From assembly GCA_963971535.1 (NCBI GenBank), contig OZ020592.1, positions 130,393,663 to 130,457,662 of the forward strand: DNA of 64,000 bases, read 5' to 3'. The stretch is from Notolepis coatsorum (lineage: Eukaryota > Chordata > Actinopteri > Aulopiformes > Paralepididae). Position numbers and translations under genes: made by a program. Under the pieces are notes generated by a model. The model worked only from the letters and a program-made list of their open reading frames with translations. It searched no databases and was not told the DNA's origin. Numbering within the stretch: position 1 is the stretch's first letter; each line of letters begins with the position of its first letter. Positions 34,856 to 46,283 of this stretch are shown here, piece after piece.

Positions 34856-35804
34856 TGCCAGACAGTGTGAGAGTGAGCTCTGCAGTCAGGAGGAAGGAAG
34901 AAGAATAATCAATCAATCAATCCGCGATTTTCTTTTGTTCTACAATGACTCATGACCCATCAATTACATCATCCAACATTGTTTAAAGGACTAAGACATT
35001 CGCTGTGACAGAATCGCTTTATATTTAGTCGTTATGACGCTATCAACATATCCATTTGTTAAAGATTATTGTCCGCCATCTTGTTTTCTCCGAAGAATCC
35101 GCACGGCGGAGACGCGGAGTGATGTGATTCGGTTGTGGGCGGGTCCTGGGACCAGGATCGTGGATTGTTCCCTATACATACGTGTAAATGGACTGTTTCA
35201 GCCAATCAGAATCGAGAAATTTGCATGCCGTTGTATAAAATACAATACATGTGCTCTTGCTCACTCTTCCTCACTCTTTCCTTCCCCTTCCCTCCCCCTC
35301 CACCCCCCCCCCCCCTCAGGACCCCCTCTTGGACTATACATCCACTATTCCATTTAACATCAGAAATTACAAGTTCAACGTGTGACATCATACGGACGAT
35401 ACCATGATTAAAGGAAGGGAGGGGGGTTCAAGGAATGGCATGAATTTAATATGTATTTCTTTTGCACTGATATTTTTCTCTCAAACATTAGAAGGTCACA
35501 ATGACTGAATGTTAAAAAAATATGCGGAGAGGAGAACTCTCAGCAGTATAATAATTTTTTATTTTTAAAAGGCTGCCTAATAAGAAACACCCCTCCCCAT
35601 GCAGTAATATCAGATGACCAACTAATATTTAACAACATGGGGGGAAGGGAAGAGGGGAGGGGGTGTAAAGAGAAATAAAAATAAATAAAAAGGAAGTGAT
35701 TACACTGAAGACAAGAGCTCCAGGGGCCAATATAAGAAAGATTTAATTCTTTTTCAGTTATTTTGTTTTTTCACAGATAATCCTCAAAGATTGCACCAAC
35801 TACC

Positions 35805-37175
35805 ATGTCAGATATAATAATACATTTGTGGAACATTAAAGGCTTGGGAAATCCTATTAACACTTTCACTGCCACTCACGAGATATCGCGGGTTTCCGAT
35901 AGTTATGTTGAAAGCCACTCACGAGATTTCTCAGATTTTTTTTTTTCTTTTTTAGCGATCTGAAATCATATTGCATCATGCGAGCCTACCCTAGTATACC
36001 CGAGCGCCGCCGGCGATCAGATGTGGAAAAAAGCGCCCCCTATCGTCTCCCAGATGACATAAGGGATTTTGGAATGGACTCAATGAAAATGGATGGGGGA
36101 AAAAATCCTGTACTCCACATTTTCCAGTCCACTGATGCAGCCGGGGTTATCATTCTGGAGCCTCTGAGACCCGCGGAATCATGTACTGCACTGTACACAC
36201 GTTGGATCCATACACTTATCGATTTTTTCAAATGGTGATCAGGAATTGGAATATACCAGTTGGATACCATCTGATGTCAGGTAAGGAATCTATGTTATCA
36301 GTGTTAGGATAATCAGACAAATTTTGATGAAGATATAGGCTGTTTTGTGAAATGGGCTCTTTCGGTTTCACTGTCCAAGAGGAAATGAACACGGCGATTA
36401 TCCGTGCGCGGCTCGAATGTGCTTGCGTGCACGTATAATATTGATCATCTAGCGTTAATTTGAAAACGATTAATAAATAGGTCGACAAATATCAACGTTC
36501 TGGAATATTCCAGTAAAAGACGATTATCATAGAATGGTCTAGAATGAACTGTTTTTTACCTCAAAACGGGTGCTTTTCAAAATGCTCTCAAACGGAAATG
36601 AAGCGATAAAAAACCAATCTGCCTTGACAGCACTGACTGGAAAAGGATTCTTTGATAAGCGACGGGCAGATTAGACACATAGCCATAATTTAAAACATAG
36701 ATTAGGCGATATTAAGCGTAACATTGGCGCCGATGGTGGCATTGAAGCGCTACCTCTGGCGCCACCTCGTGGCACTCAAAGTGTTAAAAGGGAAAAAATG
36801 TTATCCCTTCTAAAATAAAACAAAGTAGATGTGGCTTTTTTACAAGAAACATATTTGTCAGACACTGAACACTCAAAGTTAAAAAGAGAATGGGTAGGTC
36901 AGGTCTATTTCTCATCATATAAAAGTCATAGCAGAGGAACGGCTATTTTGATTAACAAAACAATACCATTTACAGTAGAAAAAACAATTACAGACCCAAA
37001 CGGACGGTTTGTCTTGGTTTCAGGCTGCATTTGGGGAACATCCATTACTTTTTTAAACGTTTATGTCCCCAATGCAGACAAACCCACATATATGTCTGAC
37101 ATGGTGTTGCTGTTCAATGAAAACTGTAAAGGTTTTGGAGTGATGGCGGGAGATTTTAACCTGACAATGAAAAAG
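35805..37175 (+). pseudogene. LINE ORF2 start: apurinic-type endonuclease fragment
   Basis: The start MSDIIIHLWNIKGLGNPI is followed, after a TTAA MITE, by KRKKMLSLLK, then VDVAFLQETYLSDTEH, GTAILINKT and VMAGDFNLT. These are the conserved motifs of the APE-like endonuclease that opens L1-clade ORF2. The frame ends soon after GDFNL, so the catalytic SDH motif and the reverse transcriptase are missing. One in-frame stop (LLK*NKVD) lies between the two halves. Confidence 0.85.
35861..36783 (+). mobile_element. TTAA MITE, piggyBac-like, in LINE endonuclease
   Basis: A 923-bp element between TTAA at 35857-35860 and 36784-36787. Ends CACTTTCACTGCCACTCACG and (reverse complement) CACTTTGAGTGCCACG. 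Closely related to 29630-30569 in opposite orientation. It splits the coding sequence of the plus-strand LINE. Confidence 0.87.
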
Positions 37176-38416
37176 AAATATTTTTATTGCGTCTTTATTT
37201 TTATTTTTTTGCGCGCGCTCGCTATACTCATATAACTAGGGTTATAGGATAACCTTAAGTTTCTGTTTCATTTTCGCGTAACGTAGTGCTGTCATCTGAG
37301 GAGTCAAGATGTATTAGTTAACAGATAAAATTGGATGTAATTACCGCAGCCTGGAGGGAGAACTCGAGGGGAGCGCTGCAGGTGGACGATGAACAAATGA
37401 ACCAGACCGAAGTGGCATAGGTTGAAGTTGGAATATAGCCAGTTGGCGAACGTTTTAATTTGTTCTTGGATGTATGTAGCCGGTTGGCGAAGTTTTGTTA
37501 ACATTGTTCGACGCGTTGCTGACATCAACACAGCGAAGTGGTGAGTGACGAGTCTGATTATTTTGCTGGTGTGTTCTGTTGCGCTTTCATTATATAATAA
37601 ATGTTGCTGTGCTCGAAATCTGATTTCTGTTTTCTATTTGTTTGTATAGTGACTGAGTAGGCTATTGTGTCGTGTGTATGTGTGTGTGTGTCAAAGAAGA
37701 TTCAAATACGTTTTACGAGGCTGCCATGTGAGTCAACGCGAGTGCTGGGAAATAGAATTTGCGAAAAAGGCTATAGAATGGTTGTTAGTTTTCAGCATGA
37801 TATGTGTTATTTAGTTAGACCTATTGGACATTTTCGTTTTTGTTTAATATTAAACAGTATTAATAAACTAAAATAAAAATTTTGTTAATATATAAACAGT
37901 GTTTAGAATATTTAAAACAAAAAAAATTAAAAAATTTTGGCTATATAATTAATGTTTCTTTAGTTTTCACTATCTGTTATTTAGGTAGACCTATTGAACA
38001 TTTTCGTTTTTGTTTATTTATTAAGTTCATATAAAACCGTGTTTCGAATATTTAAAACAAATACAATTTTTTTTTTAATTATAATAATAATAATAACAAT
38101 AATAATAATAATAATAATAATAATAATCATAATAATACTTTTTCAGGTTTTCACGCTGGCTAGGGCTTAAAATATTATTTACAGTCAGGCTTATTTTCGG
38201 GCAGGGCCTGAAGTTCACGGGCTCGGGCTGGGCACAGGCTTCATTTCAAGGCCCTTGCAGACCACTAGTGTCTATCCCCGGTTGTGTGTTGTGTATTTTT
38301 TTGGAGGTGGGTTTCCCTAGTGGAAGAAGTTGTACAACAGACGCGTAAGAGGCCTGTCTGTTGTATAACAATGATGTTGTTGTTGTCATTGTTGTTATTA
38401 TTTATTATTGTTTATT
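37176..38416. other. Unassigned insert within plus-strand LINE
   Basis: AT-rich sequence where a reverse transcriptase would be expected. It contains GCCAGTTGGCGAA and GCCGGTTGGCGAA in near repetition, an (AAT)n near 38090 and a GGGC-rich block near 38200. Terminal repeats and coding motifs were not recognised. Confidence 0.4.
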
Positions 38417-38420
38417 TTAA

Positions 38421-39019
38421 CACTTTGATCACCATGGTTAAATTCATAATTTACCATCCCTAGCCAGCTCTATTTGTCTATGGAGAAGTTCCCCTTCTTT
38501 GCAGGGCTATAACTTTTTTAATTGTATTGCTAAATTGACATTATTATGGCCCATTCAATGTCCTATATCTATTGTTCAGGGTGTAGCAACGTTATACTTT
38601 TTCATTCACATATTCATACTAAAATACGGTCTAAAGTATAAGTATGTTTTTATCGTTTTCTGCAGCTTTGATTTATAGCCCCAAATGCATTATATTGATG
38701 ATCAAATACAGTTTGGTAGCGATCGGTGCCAGATAAAAAATGTCAACTGGAGGTACTTCTAGAAGTTACTACGTATGATCTGATGTTGACCGGATGGGCG
38801 GGGGGTCGTTTATAATTCCGTGGGCAACGTTATATCATTCATCTAGTGTGGGTCATATGATCATCAGAGCAGTTAGTATAGCAGACATTAGAAAATAACG
38901 CTGAAACTCACCGTATCTTCCTCGCGCCGTTCTTCCTTCCTCGAGACGTGTTACGGCGTCTTCGGCAGAATGAGCATGGTGGGCAATGACGAGTTTCGGC
39001 GTTTCCGGCGATTAAAGTG
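38421..39019. mobile_element. TTAA MITE, piggyBac-like, short type
   Basis: A 599-bp element between TTAA at 38417-38420 and 39020-39023. Ends CACTTTGATCACCATGG and (reverse complement) CACTTTAATCGCCGG. Its inside differs from the other TTAA elements here, but its ends share their C(A/T)CTTT..CC pattern. Confidence 0.82.
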
Positions 39020-39252
39020 TTAATTTGATTATTGTCCTGTCTTTATTTAGTTTTGTTGGCCGCAGGTGGGGGAAGGGACCAGAGAGTGAGATAATTGCCG
39101 TGTGCTGTGGGACATGTAACTGCTGTACACCTGTTATTCAAATAAAAAGAAGTTGAAAAAAAAATAATGAAATTACAAGTTCATATGCTTCCCTTTATCT
39201 TCTCCACCACAGATAACCAGATTGCTATGCTGGCTTCATTAACACCTAAAAT

Positions 39253-39856
39253 TCATGCAGTAGATATCTCTAGATAAATCACATCGAGATAGGTAAGAAC
39301 CCATACCTTCCGGCACATTTTATCCGGTTGAATCCAGCGTGACGATATCAACTTTTTGGCAGCCGTAAGACCGGACAAAATTTTTCTCTTTACATGTACA
39401 GAGGTTGATAACTGAGAAACATCATTCAACAACAATACAGATGGCAGTATAGGTATGGTCAGAGATAAAAATTCTGAGAATTTTTCCCAGAATATCTTAA
39501 CAGGAGGGCATTCCCAATACATATGCATAAATGTACCAAGAGCACCGTTTAAACACAAGGAGCATCGAGGGTCTTGTCTGAGCCCCATTAGGTGCAAACG
39601 TCTAGGAGTCAGATAAGTCCTATGAACAAAATTAAGATTAATCTGTTGGTGATCCGAGTTGCGTGATGATAGCCGAACGTTTGCCCAGACTTCATCCCAA
39701 TCAAAATCTACTTCCAAGTTTGGGATATCCTTCCTCCAAACCGAGTCTAGGGGAAGGACATCATATGAGGACGTAAGTAAGTGACAATAAAAGTCAGAGA
39801 CGAAGCCTCTCGATGTCTCCTTTTCATAAAAGAATTTGTCAAATCTGTGGTGCTCA
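39253..39856 (-). pseudogene. LINE ORF2 C-terminal fragment
   Basis: About 200 codons from EHHRFDKFFYEKETSRGFV to the stop at 39253. The segment CSLCLNGALGTFMHMYWECP is the C-terminal zinc-knuckle-like region of L1-clade ORF2, and NFVHRTYLTPRRLHLMG is typical of the preceding domain. The open frame continues upstream into flanking L1 sequence (to 39891), which fits a 5'-truncated insertion rather than a real start. It differs from the outer L1 at this domain, so it is a separate family. Confidence 0.82.
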
Positions 39857-40130
39857 AGTGGTAAATTCTTGAAACTGAGTAGGTGGATCATTACACTAGA
39901 TTGTTAATTAGCAGATTTTACAGTGACCTTTTAGCAAGCAGTAACCCGTTGGGGACAAGATGGCACATCATTCACAACATCTGTACGGTACAGATATAAC
40001 ATATGAATATCCGAGTATCTCCCCTTTCTGATCGAAAAAGTTTATAGTGATGTGCAGAGCAAACAGTATCTCAAGAATACTTTATTTTTCTTTTCTAAAG
40101 AATGCTAGCATTGTGTGTGCCAAAGGTAGC

Positions 40131-42023
40131 CTACCCGACCTCACCCGCTGCTGCGTGCACAATGTTCTTTCTGACGTAGCCAGGGACCGAAACTAGAGAG
40201 CGCCACCCGCCATTTGCGCTCAGTTTTTACGTTTGGCGCCTCCCACTGAGAGGTCTGACCGCCGTGTGGCGGGCAATCAAATAGTCATGTGAAAACCGAA
40301 AATCATGATCCAATTCTTTAGCGGAGTTCTCACTCGCTGTCTCAGCACAGACATGCAGCGCACCGCGCACTGCTGCTGCTGCTGCTGCTCATACCCCCTC
40401 CCCACCTGTTTCTGTATGCCTGCATGTAAACAGAGGCTATTGCCTCCGAGTCACCGTGACGTTAGTCTAGTCAGTGTGGGACGTTCGTGAGCTGATGTTA
40501 GCTACCGTTACAAAATGACCCAGTCAACTATTCACTTAGTTTAATACATGAGGCATTGTGTAACGTTATCCAGCCGGCTAGCTACTGATAGCTCCAGACA
40601 TCAACAAATCCTCCAGCAATAGTCCAGTGCATAATACCTCCGTTGGCTAGGTAGCTCACTAGTCACTACGAAATGTCGCAGTAAACTAAATAGTTCACTG
40701 AGGCGTTGTCCCAACGCCATCCAGCAGTAGCTACAGATAGCTCCTGGCATCAATGTCCTACAACAACAACATGCGTATTCGAGTCCCTGGCTTACATCGC
40801 ATGAGTGAGGGCTGCTGAATAGGTCCAGCTGTAGCTCAGGAGAATCCTTTTGCATGCTGAATGTAGCGTTTAGGGTCCAGCTGCAGCGCCGGAGAATCCT
40901 TGCTGGAGCTGGAGGCTACTCGAGTATACACACAGACAGTGGAGCTGTTTGCAGACAGCGAGGTGGCGATGTCTCGCAGATAACACAATCACAAGTATGA
41001 TTATATAATATATATATTTTATTTTAAAAAAATTATATAAAATAATAATAAATTTTTTTTTTATCAAAAAAAAAGTTGGCAGGTAAGAAATATGCTTGGC
41101 GGGTAGATTCTTCCCATCTACCCGCCACTGGCCGGTGAGTCAAAAAGTTAATTTCGCTCCCTGGACGTAGCTCATTGCTTCACTTGCATCGATGAACTCT
41201 TTATCTTTTCCCTTGTGCGTGATGTGAAGTCGGGCTGGAAAAAGAATGCCGTACCGGGTGTCCTCTCGACCGCGTAGTAGCTTCCTCACCTCCGTAAACG
41301 CAGCTCTGGCTTTGGCGACGCATGTGGCATAATCGGGGAAGATTGCAATAGTCACTCCGTTGGCCTGTAATGGAGCCTGGGCGCGCGCCCGGCTCAACAC
41401 CTCGACACAGTCCCGGTAGTAGTGGAGTTTAGCCACGATAGCACGAGGCTTCCCGTCTGTCCTCTTCGGCCGCAGTGTTCTGTGCGAGCGGTCTACCAGC
41501 ACTTCATTATCCATTTGTAGCACGTCTTTCAGTAGTTTTGAGACAGACGCCGTGGAACTCAAGCCATCCGTCTCAGCCACTCCGAGTATCCTTACATTAC
41601 ACCTCCTCATTCTTCCTTCCATGTCCTCACACTTTCCCCTGAGACCGGCCACCTCTGTCTTTAAGTCTTTGACTGTGGTTTGTAACGTTACCACCTCGTC
41701 TGACCACGTCGAAAGACTGCCTTCCACGTCCTTGATTGAGACCCTCATTTTGTCAACCTCCTCGTGTATTGTCGCAATGCAACTTCGCATTTCCGCTTTC
41801 ATCTCTTTCAGATCTTTTCTAATACCGTTGAACTCTTTGAACTCTTCGCCCCTGCGAAGTCCGATTTTAGCGTGAGGAGAATCTCCGCCTTCAAGGCTGC
41901 GGTGTCTACGCCAGGCATCTTTGGCGATGTGGTTAGCGGCGACTTGGAACTGGTAGTCGAGGCTTTGTCGGGCCTACTGGAGGCCGGTCCGGTGTATTTG
42001 AATGTACGCAGATTCGCCGCCAT
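40131..42023 (-). pseudogene. L1 ORF1 remnant, RNA-binding protein, split by hAT
   Basis: It starts MAANLRTFKYTGPASSRP (ATG at 42023), continues through a coiled-coil-like region (heptads near VDKMRVSIKDVEGSLSTW) and an RRM-like block RRCNVRILGVAE. A C-terminal domain follows, TIAIFPDYATCVAKARAAF, RYGILFPARLHIT and DASEAMSYV, which is the L1 ORF1p layout. A frame change near 41860 separates the N-terminus from the rest. The hAT MITE at 40181-41163 splits the last codons, which resume as RKNIVHAAAGEVG and stop at 40131. ORF1p is the nucleic-acid chaperone of the L1 particle. Length without insertion is about 300 codons, normal for the family. Confidence 0.88.
40181..41163. mobile_element. hAT MITE in L1 ORF1, TSD GACGTAGC
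   Basis: Begins CAGGGACCGAAACTA and ends TAATTTCGCTCCCTG. The duplication GACGTAGC is perfect at 40173-40180 and 41164-41171. It contains a (CTG)n run near 40370 and the CCCGCCACTGGCC block near its right end. No transposase. Confidence 0.92.
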
Positions 42024-42381
42024 CTGTCCATGAAAACATTGTCCACTGGTTTAATCAATGTTTCCTGAGTAAAATTCACCAAGTTTTGTGAAGTAGAAAG
42101 TAGGGCTGGGCGATATGATGATATTATATAAATATTGGGTACAGTTCATTAACGATACACTTTTTAAACGTATCGTGGATATCGTGATGTTTTGCCCAAG
42201 AGTATTGTGTCGCGTCAATCTGGTCCACACGTTCAAACTTTTTAACAACGCCGCCCCACACACACACTACTGCATCAAAGTTACTACTTATGATTAACAA
42301 ATGCATTCGTTTTGTGGCATTAACGTTATATAGTTACACGTTCAATAACATCAGCGTATTTACCCGAACATAGCAACCTAG

Positions 42382-43096
42382 TGTGAGGATTGGTCCGATT
42401 CCGCACGCTTCAAGGTACCAATTACCTTCGCGCACCTGAAGTGAGTTCTATTCAGCTCGGTGGAGCCCTTATATACTCTGGTGTTTCTAACGTTCTGTGT
42501 CGGGTCGTTTTGGATTACCACTGGCTGCTGCTTGTTTCCTCCCGTGTTGTCCCTCGTCTGTTTTTCTCCAGGACGTCTATTGGAAGTCGCCGCTGTTGCT
42601 ATTCTCTGCCATCCGTTGGATCTCTGCCTCATAGACCGCTTTGCGCAATTGCGCCTTGGTGAGTTTTGGAACGTACTTTTTTTGGATACTCTGTTTTTCT
42701 CGCATTTTCCTGGACTCGGGACCTTTCTGTTTTTTGTGTGTTTGGGTAACACTGAAGAGGAGCCGCTTGTTGTTGTTACTGACTCAGCTAAACAATACTG
42801 GACTGCCTTGTTATTCTGTTCGCTCGTCTTGTTGACATTATCTCTCTCTCTGTTTTCCAGAGTGGATCGTCAAGTAGCTGCAGAGCCGCAGAGTCAGAGG
42901 CGCAACGCCACAGTGCCGTCTCTGCTCTGAAGACGAGCTGCAGAGCCGCAGACAACTCTGCCAAGAACATTTCTCCCCTTGTGCTTTTTGTTGTTTTCGC
43001 TCATTTCTGTTTTGTAAATAAATACGCCCTGGTTTTTGGCTAACTCTGAACTACCTGTCTGTGCCGTGCTATTGGGGTTGTTGACAAACCATAACA
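42382..43096 (+). mobile_element. Left LTR of the provirus
   Basis: A 715-bp LTR with TG...CA ends, starting TGTGAGGATTGGTCC and ending CAAACCATAACA. It has a TATATA-like box near 42472 and an AATAAA near 43018. The same LTR is complete again at 49388-50102. Confidence 0.93.
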
Positions 43097-43109
43097 TTAC
43101 GACCCGACC

Positions 43110-44545
43110 ATGTCAACCCCAGCCGACACAGACAGAGTTAGGGCAGCGTTGGCGGTCCAGATCGAGTTGACCAACGACCACACCCAACAGTTAGGTGTGG
43201 CTGCGGCTGCTGTGCAGGACCTCCGGGCCCAGGTCCAGCCTATTCAGGAGTCTCTTAACACTCTGGCCACCCAGCAGACAACCCAGGGTAATCAGCAGGC
43301 TGATATTCTGCACCAGCTACAGGCTCTCAGTGCAGCATTTAACACCCTGCTTTTAACCCCACTTGTCCCAGGAGTCCCAGCCAGATCACCACCCGCAGCC
43401 GCGACAGACCCCGCACCTCCCGACCTCGCACCTCGGGAGCCCCGTCTCTCCGAACCACGTTTGTTCGACGGTAACTTCGAGGATTGTGCCACATTCATCA
43501 TGCAATGTGAGTTGGTTTTCCTTCATCAACCCAGCCGATTTACGTCAGAGGGAGCCCGAGTAGCTTACATGACTAACCTGCTCACAGGCCGAGCAGCACA
43601 GTGGGTTACTGCTTCCTGGTCTATGAGGGCTGATTTTTGTTTCTCCTACCCAGACTTCGTGGCAGAGCTCCGAAGGGTTTTCCACCACCCAGCTCGTGGC
43701 CAGGACCCAGGAGCTCGGTTGGGCACCTTCCGGCAGGGCAGTGGCAGTGTCACCGACTACGTGCTGGAGTTCAGGCCGCAACCGAGAGCGGTTGGAACGA
43801 TCGGGCGCTTCATCTCACCTTCCTGAGGGGGCTCAACGACGCTGTAAGGGACCAGCTCGCGACCCGAGAGGAGCCCGATTCTCTCGAGGGCCTAATCAGC
43901 CTCGCTATTCGCATCGACGGACGCCTCCGGGAGAGAAGGCGTGAGAGAGCCCGACTGGGACCCCCAGACGTTCCCCAGACCCCCCGTACTCGTGACAGTA
44001 CTGCTGTCCGTCCTGCCCCCTCCGCGACTGGTGGTCCTTTCCCCTCCCGGTCTGTGACCGAGGAGGAACCCATGCAGCTGGGACGCACACACCTTAGCCA
44101 GGCTGAACGGGAGTCCAGGCTCAGGTCCGGCCTTTGCCTCTACTGCGGCCGGGATGGACACCATATCTCCAATTGCCCTACCCGGCCAAAAGACCAGGCT
44201 TGCCGGGACCCCGGGAGATCCTGGTTAGCCGTTTTTCCTGTTCCCACACCCGTGCACCACCTAACCGTCTGACGAGCGTCACCCTAGCCTGGGCGGACCA
44301 ACGGGCGACGGTGGAGGCACTCATTGACTCTGGTGCTGATGAGAGTTTCCTGGACGTTGAGTTTGCCACCCAGGCCAACATTCCACTTGAGGACCTTGAG
44401 AGGCCCTTGGAGGTCTTCACGCTGGATCAGCACCGCCTGGCTGACATCACTCAACGCACCTGTCCTGTCCTCCTCACCATTGCTGGTAACCACGTTACGA
44501 GAGACTCCAGTTTTTTATTACCAGATCCCCTCTTGTCCCAGTAGT
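43110..44545 (+). mobile_element. Provirus gag and protease region, fossil
   Basis: Gag-like sequence occupies about 43110-44270. It has a capsid segment containing LFDGNFEDCATFIMQCEL and LTGRAAQWVTASW, and a CCHC zinc knuckle (CLYCGRDGHHISNCP) near 44135-44180. The aspartic protease region follows at about 44275-44545 with the active-site motif ALIDSGAD. The region is broken and does not encode intact proteins. Confidence 0.85.
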
Positions 44546-44966
44546 CCTGGGTCGGCCCTGGCTCGCGCTGCATGAGCCCCACATCGCCTGGTCCTCCGGC
44601 ACCATCAGGGGGTGGAGCTCCTCCTGTCATGCCCAGTGTCTTCAGGCGGCGTCCAGTCCTTTGCCCCGGAGTTCCCCTTGTGTGCCGCTCCCGGACCTCT
44701 CAACTATTCCCCCCGAGTACCACGACCTCTGGGAGGTTTTCAGCAAGTCCCGGGCTCAGGCCCTTCCGCCTCACCGGCCTTACGACTGTGCCATCGACCT
44801 CCGCTCAGGGGCCCCCCTTCCCGGCAGCCGCCTCTACAGTCTGACCGTCCCTGAGAAGGCAGCGATGGAGAAGTACATCTCTGAGTCCTTGGCAGCAGGC
44901 CTCATTCGGCCCTCTTCCTCCCGGGTGGCGGCCGGTTTCTTTTTTGTTGGGAAGAAGGATGGAGAC

Positions 44967-46283
44967 TGTTGTGAAGGGCCAGATTAACACTGAGAATCTA
45001 CGTTTTATTGTTTTATATAACTTGTATATTATTTATATATATAAGCTATATCCCTTTAAGCCTCCGTTTGAATCATAGCATTATTCGCTTTCCTCATTGG
45101 ATAATGCCCTTGACGTCGGCGGCGCCTAGAATCGCGCCCCTGAGACAAGTTCAAAGACGAGTCTGGACAAGTTGGGACATGCCTGGGGCCAGCGCATTGA
45201 TTCCAGACAAGAGCTTCGGCTGCGCACTAGAAAGCCCTCTAAGTATATATATGGTGGAAGGCGCGAACAGTAGCAGTTCGGTGAAGTAACCAGTTCGGCG
45301 TTCGTGTGTGAAGTAAGAAGTTCGTCTAGCAACCTAATGCAGTAACGTGAAGTTCGTCCGGAGTAATGCAACAGCAGTAGTTGAACCTAGCGTATAGCAG
45401 AGTCAAGTTCGACCTAACTTAATGTGAAGTAAAGAGTCGTCATTTAGTGTGAATCGTATTACAGCAGTTCGTTCGGTGTGTAGCATTAACAAGCAGTTCG
45501 TTCGTTTAGTAACTAGCGTGAACCTTAGCAAGTGTGTGTGGACTTAAAGTAATTAGTGCCAGCACACGAGGTGGGCCTAGTAGCAGAACTATTGGACATG
45601 TGCGCATTGGAACCTACCGCGGCGATATTGTAGAACCATTATTGGTTGGATTATAGTGATTGTGGAAACGTAGTACCGTGGAGAAGAGCATCGTTAATAC
45701 CCTCGTCGTTTGGATTTAACTACCCTGAAGATTCTACATCGGGCTAGCTTCGTGGACGAAGCTGGCTGGCTATCATCATTGCTATCGGGCATTGGATTAC
45801 AGCTATTACCTTGCTGCCGAGCACTTGGATTATAAAGACCGGATCCGTATGAGAACCCCCTTTTCTTCAAGTGAACAGCCTGAGTATCCGTACATTCTTC
45901 CTTCCTCTGGAGCTTACAACTCTGGGAGGATATCACCAGTCTCCAGCTGTACCCTCGTTTTGCCCCCCTATATTGCCATCCCACGGCAGGCGGCGTCTGG
46001 TCTAGTATACCTAGCCTAGGAATTATTCATTCCCACTGACTTTGCTACTCTCTGACTTTCTAATATCATTCGCCATAAAAGAGCGACCCAGTAATTAACA
46101 GTTGTATCTTCTGCATAATAATAAATACTGTAAATGATATCTCCTTGTCACGTGCCGTCTATTCTGAGTGTCTGCCATAATTAACTGTACTGTCTGGCAA
46201 GTAATAATAATAATAATATGTAGTAGTGGTTTAATCTATCACAATATTTAATACAGTCAGGGTTTTGTAACCCCTCAGTTACA
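44967..46283 (+). mobile_element. Solo LTR of another family inside the provirus
   Basis: Starts TGTTGTGAAGGGCC and ends CCTCAGTTACA, flanked by the 5-bp duplication GAGAC at 44962-44966 and 46284-46288. It is 1,317 bp, with a TATATATA box near 45245 and AATAAA near 46120, and several GTTCG-type near repeats between 45275 and 45510. It shares nothing with the host provirus LTR. Family not assigned. With no internal region, it is a solo LTR fossil younger than the provirus. Confidence 0.8.

Larger units (their letters stand above)
35378..39168 (+). mobile_element. Third LINE, L1-clade, plus strand, inside second LINE
   Basis: The duplication GAAATTACAAGTTCA is perfect at 35363-35377 and 39169-39183, directly after the poly(A) at about 39155. 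Parts: a 5' region of about 430 bp, the ORF2 start at 35805 with endonuclease to about 37175, an unassigned stretch (37176-38416), a TTAA MITE, then a 3' UTR ending CAAATAAAAAG and poly(A). A second TTAA MITE (35861-36783) splits the endonuclease. No reverse transcriptase motifs were found, so this copy is an internally rearranged, non-autonomous LINE. Confidence 0.82.
33659..39856 (-). mobile_element. Second LINE, L1-like, 5'-truncated, inside the L1
   Basis: The 14-mer AGTGGTAAATTCTT flanks it at 33645-33658 and 39857-39870, and a T run follows the left copy, as expected for a minus-strand insertion with poly(A). The coding end (39856-39253) is C-terminal LINE sequence. Its long 3' part (39252-39184 and 35377-33659) holds an 83-bp tandem repeat, a palindrome and a (GT)n tract. 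A plus-strand LINE (35378-39168) is inserted in it. The 14-bp match is the main evidence for the ends, so they are less certain than for the outer L1. Confidence 0.62.
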
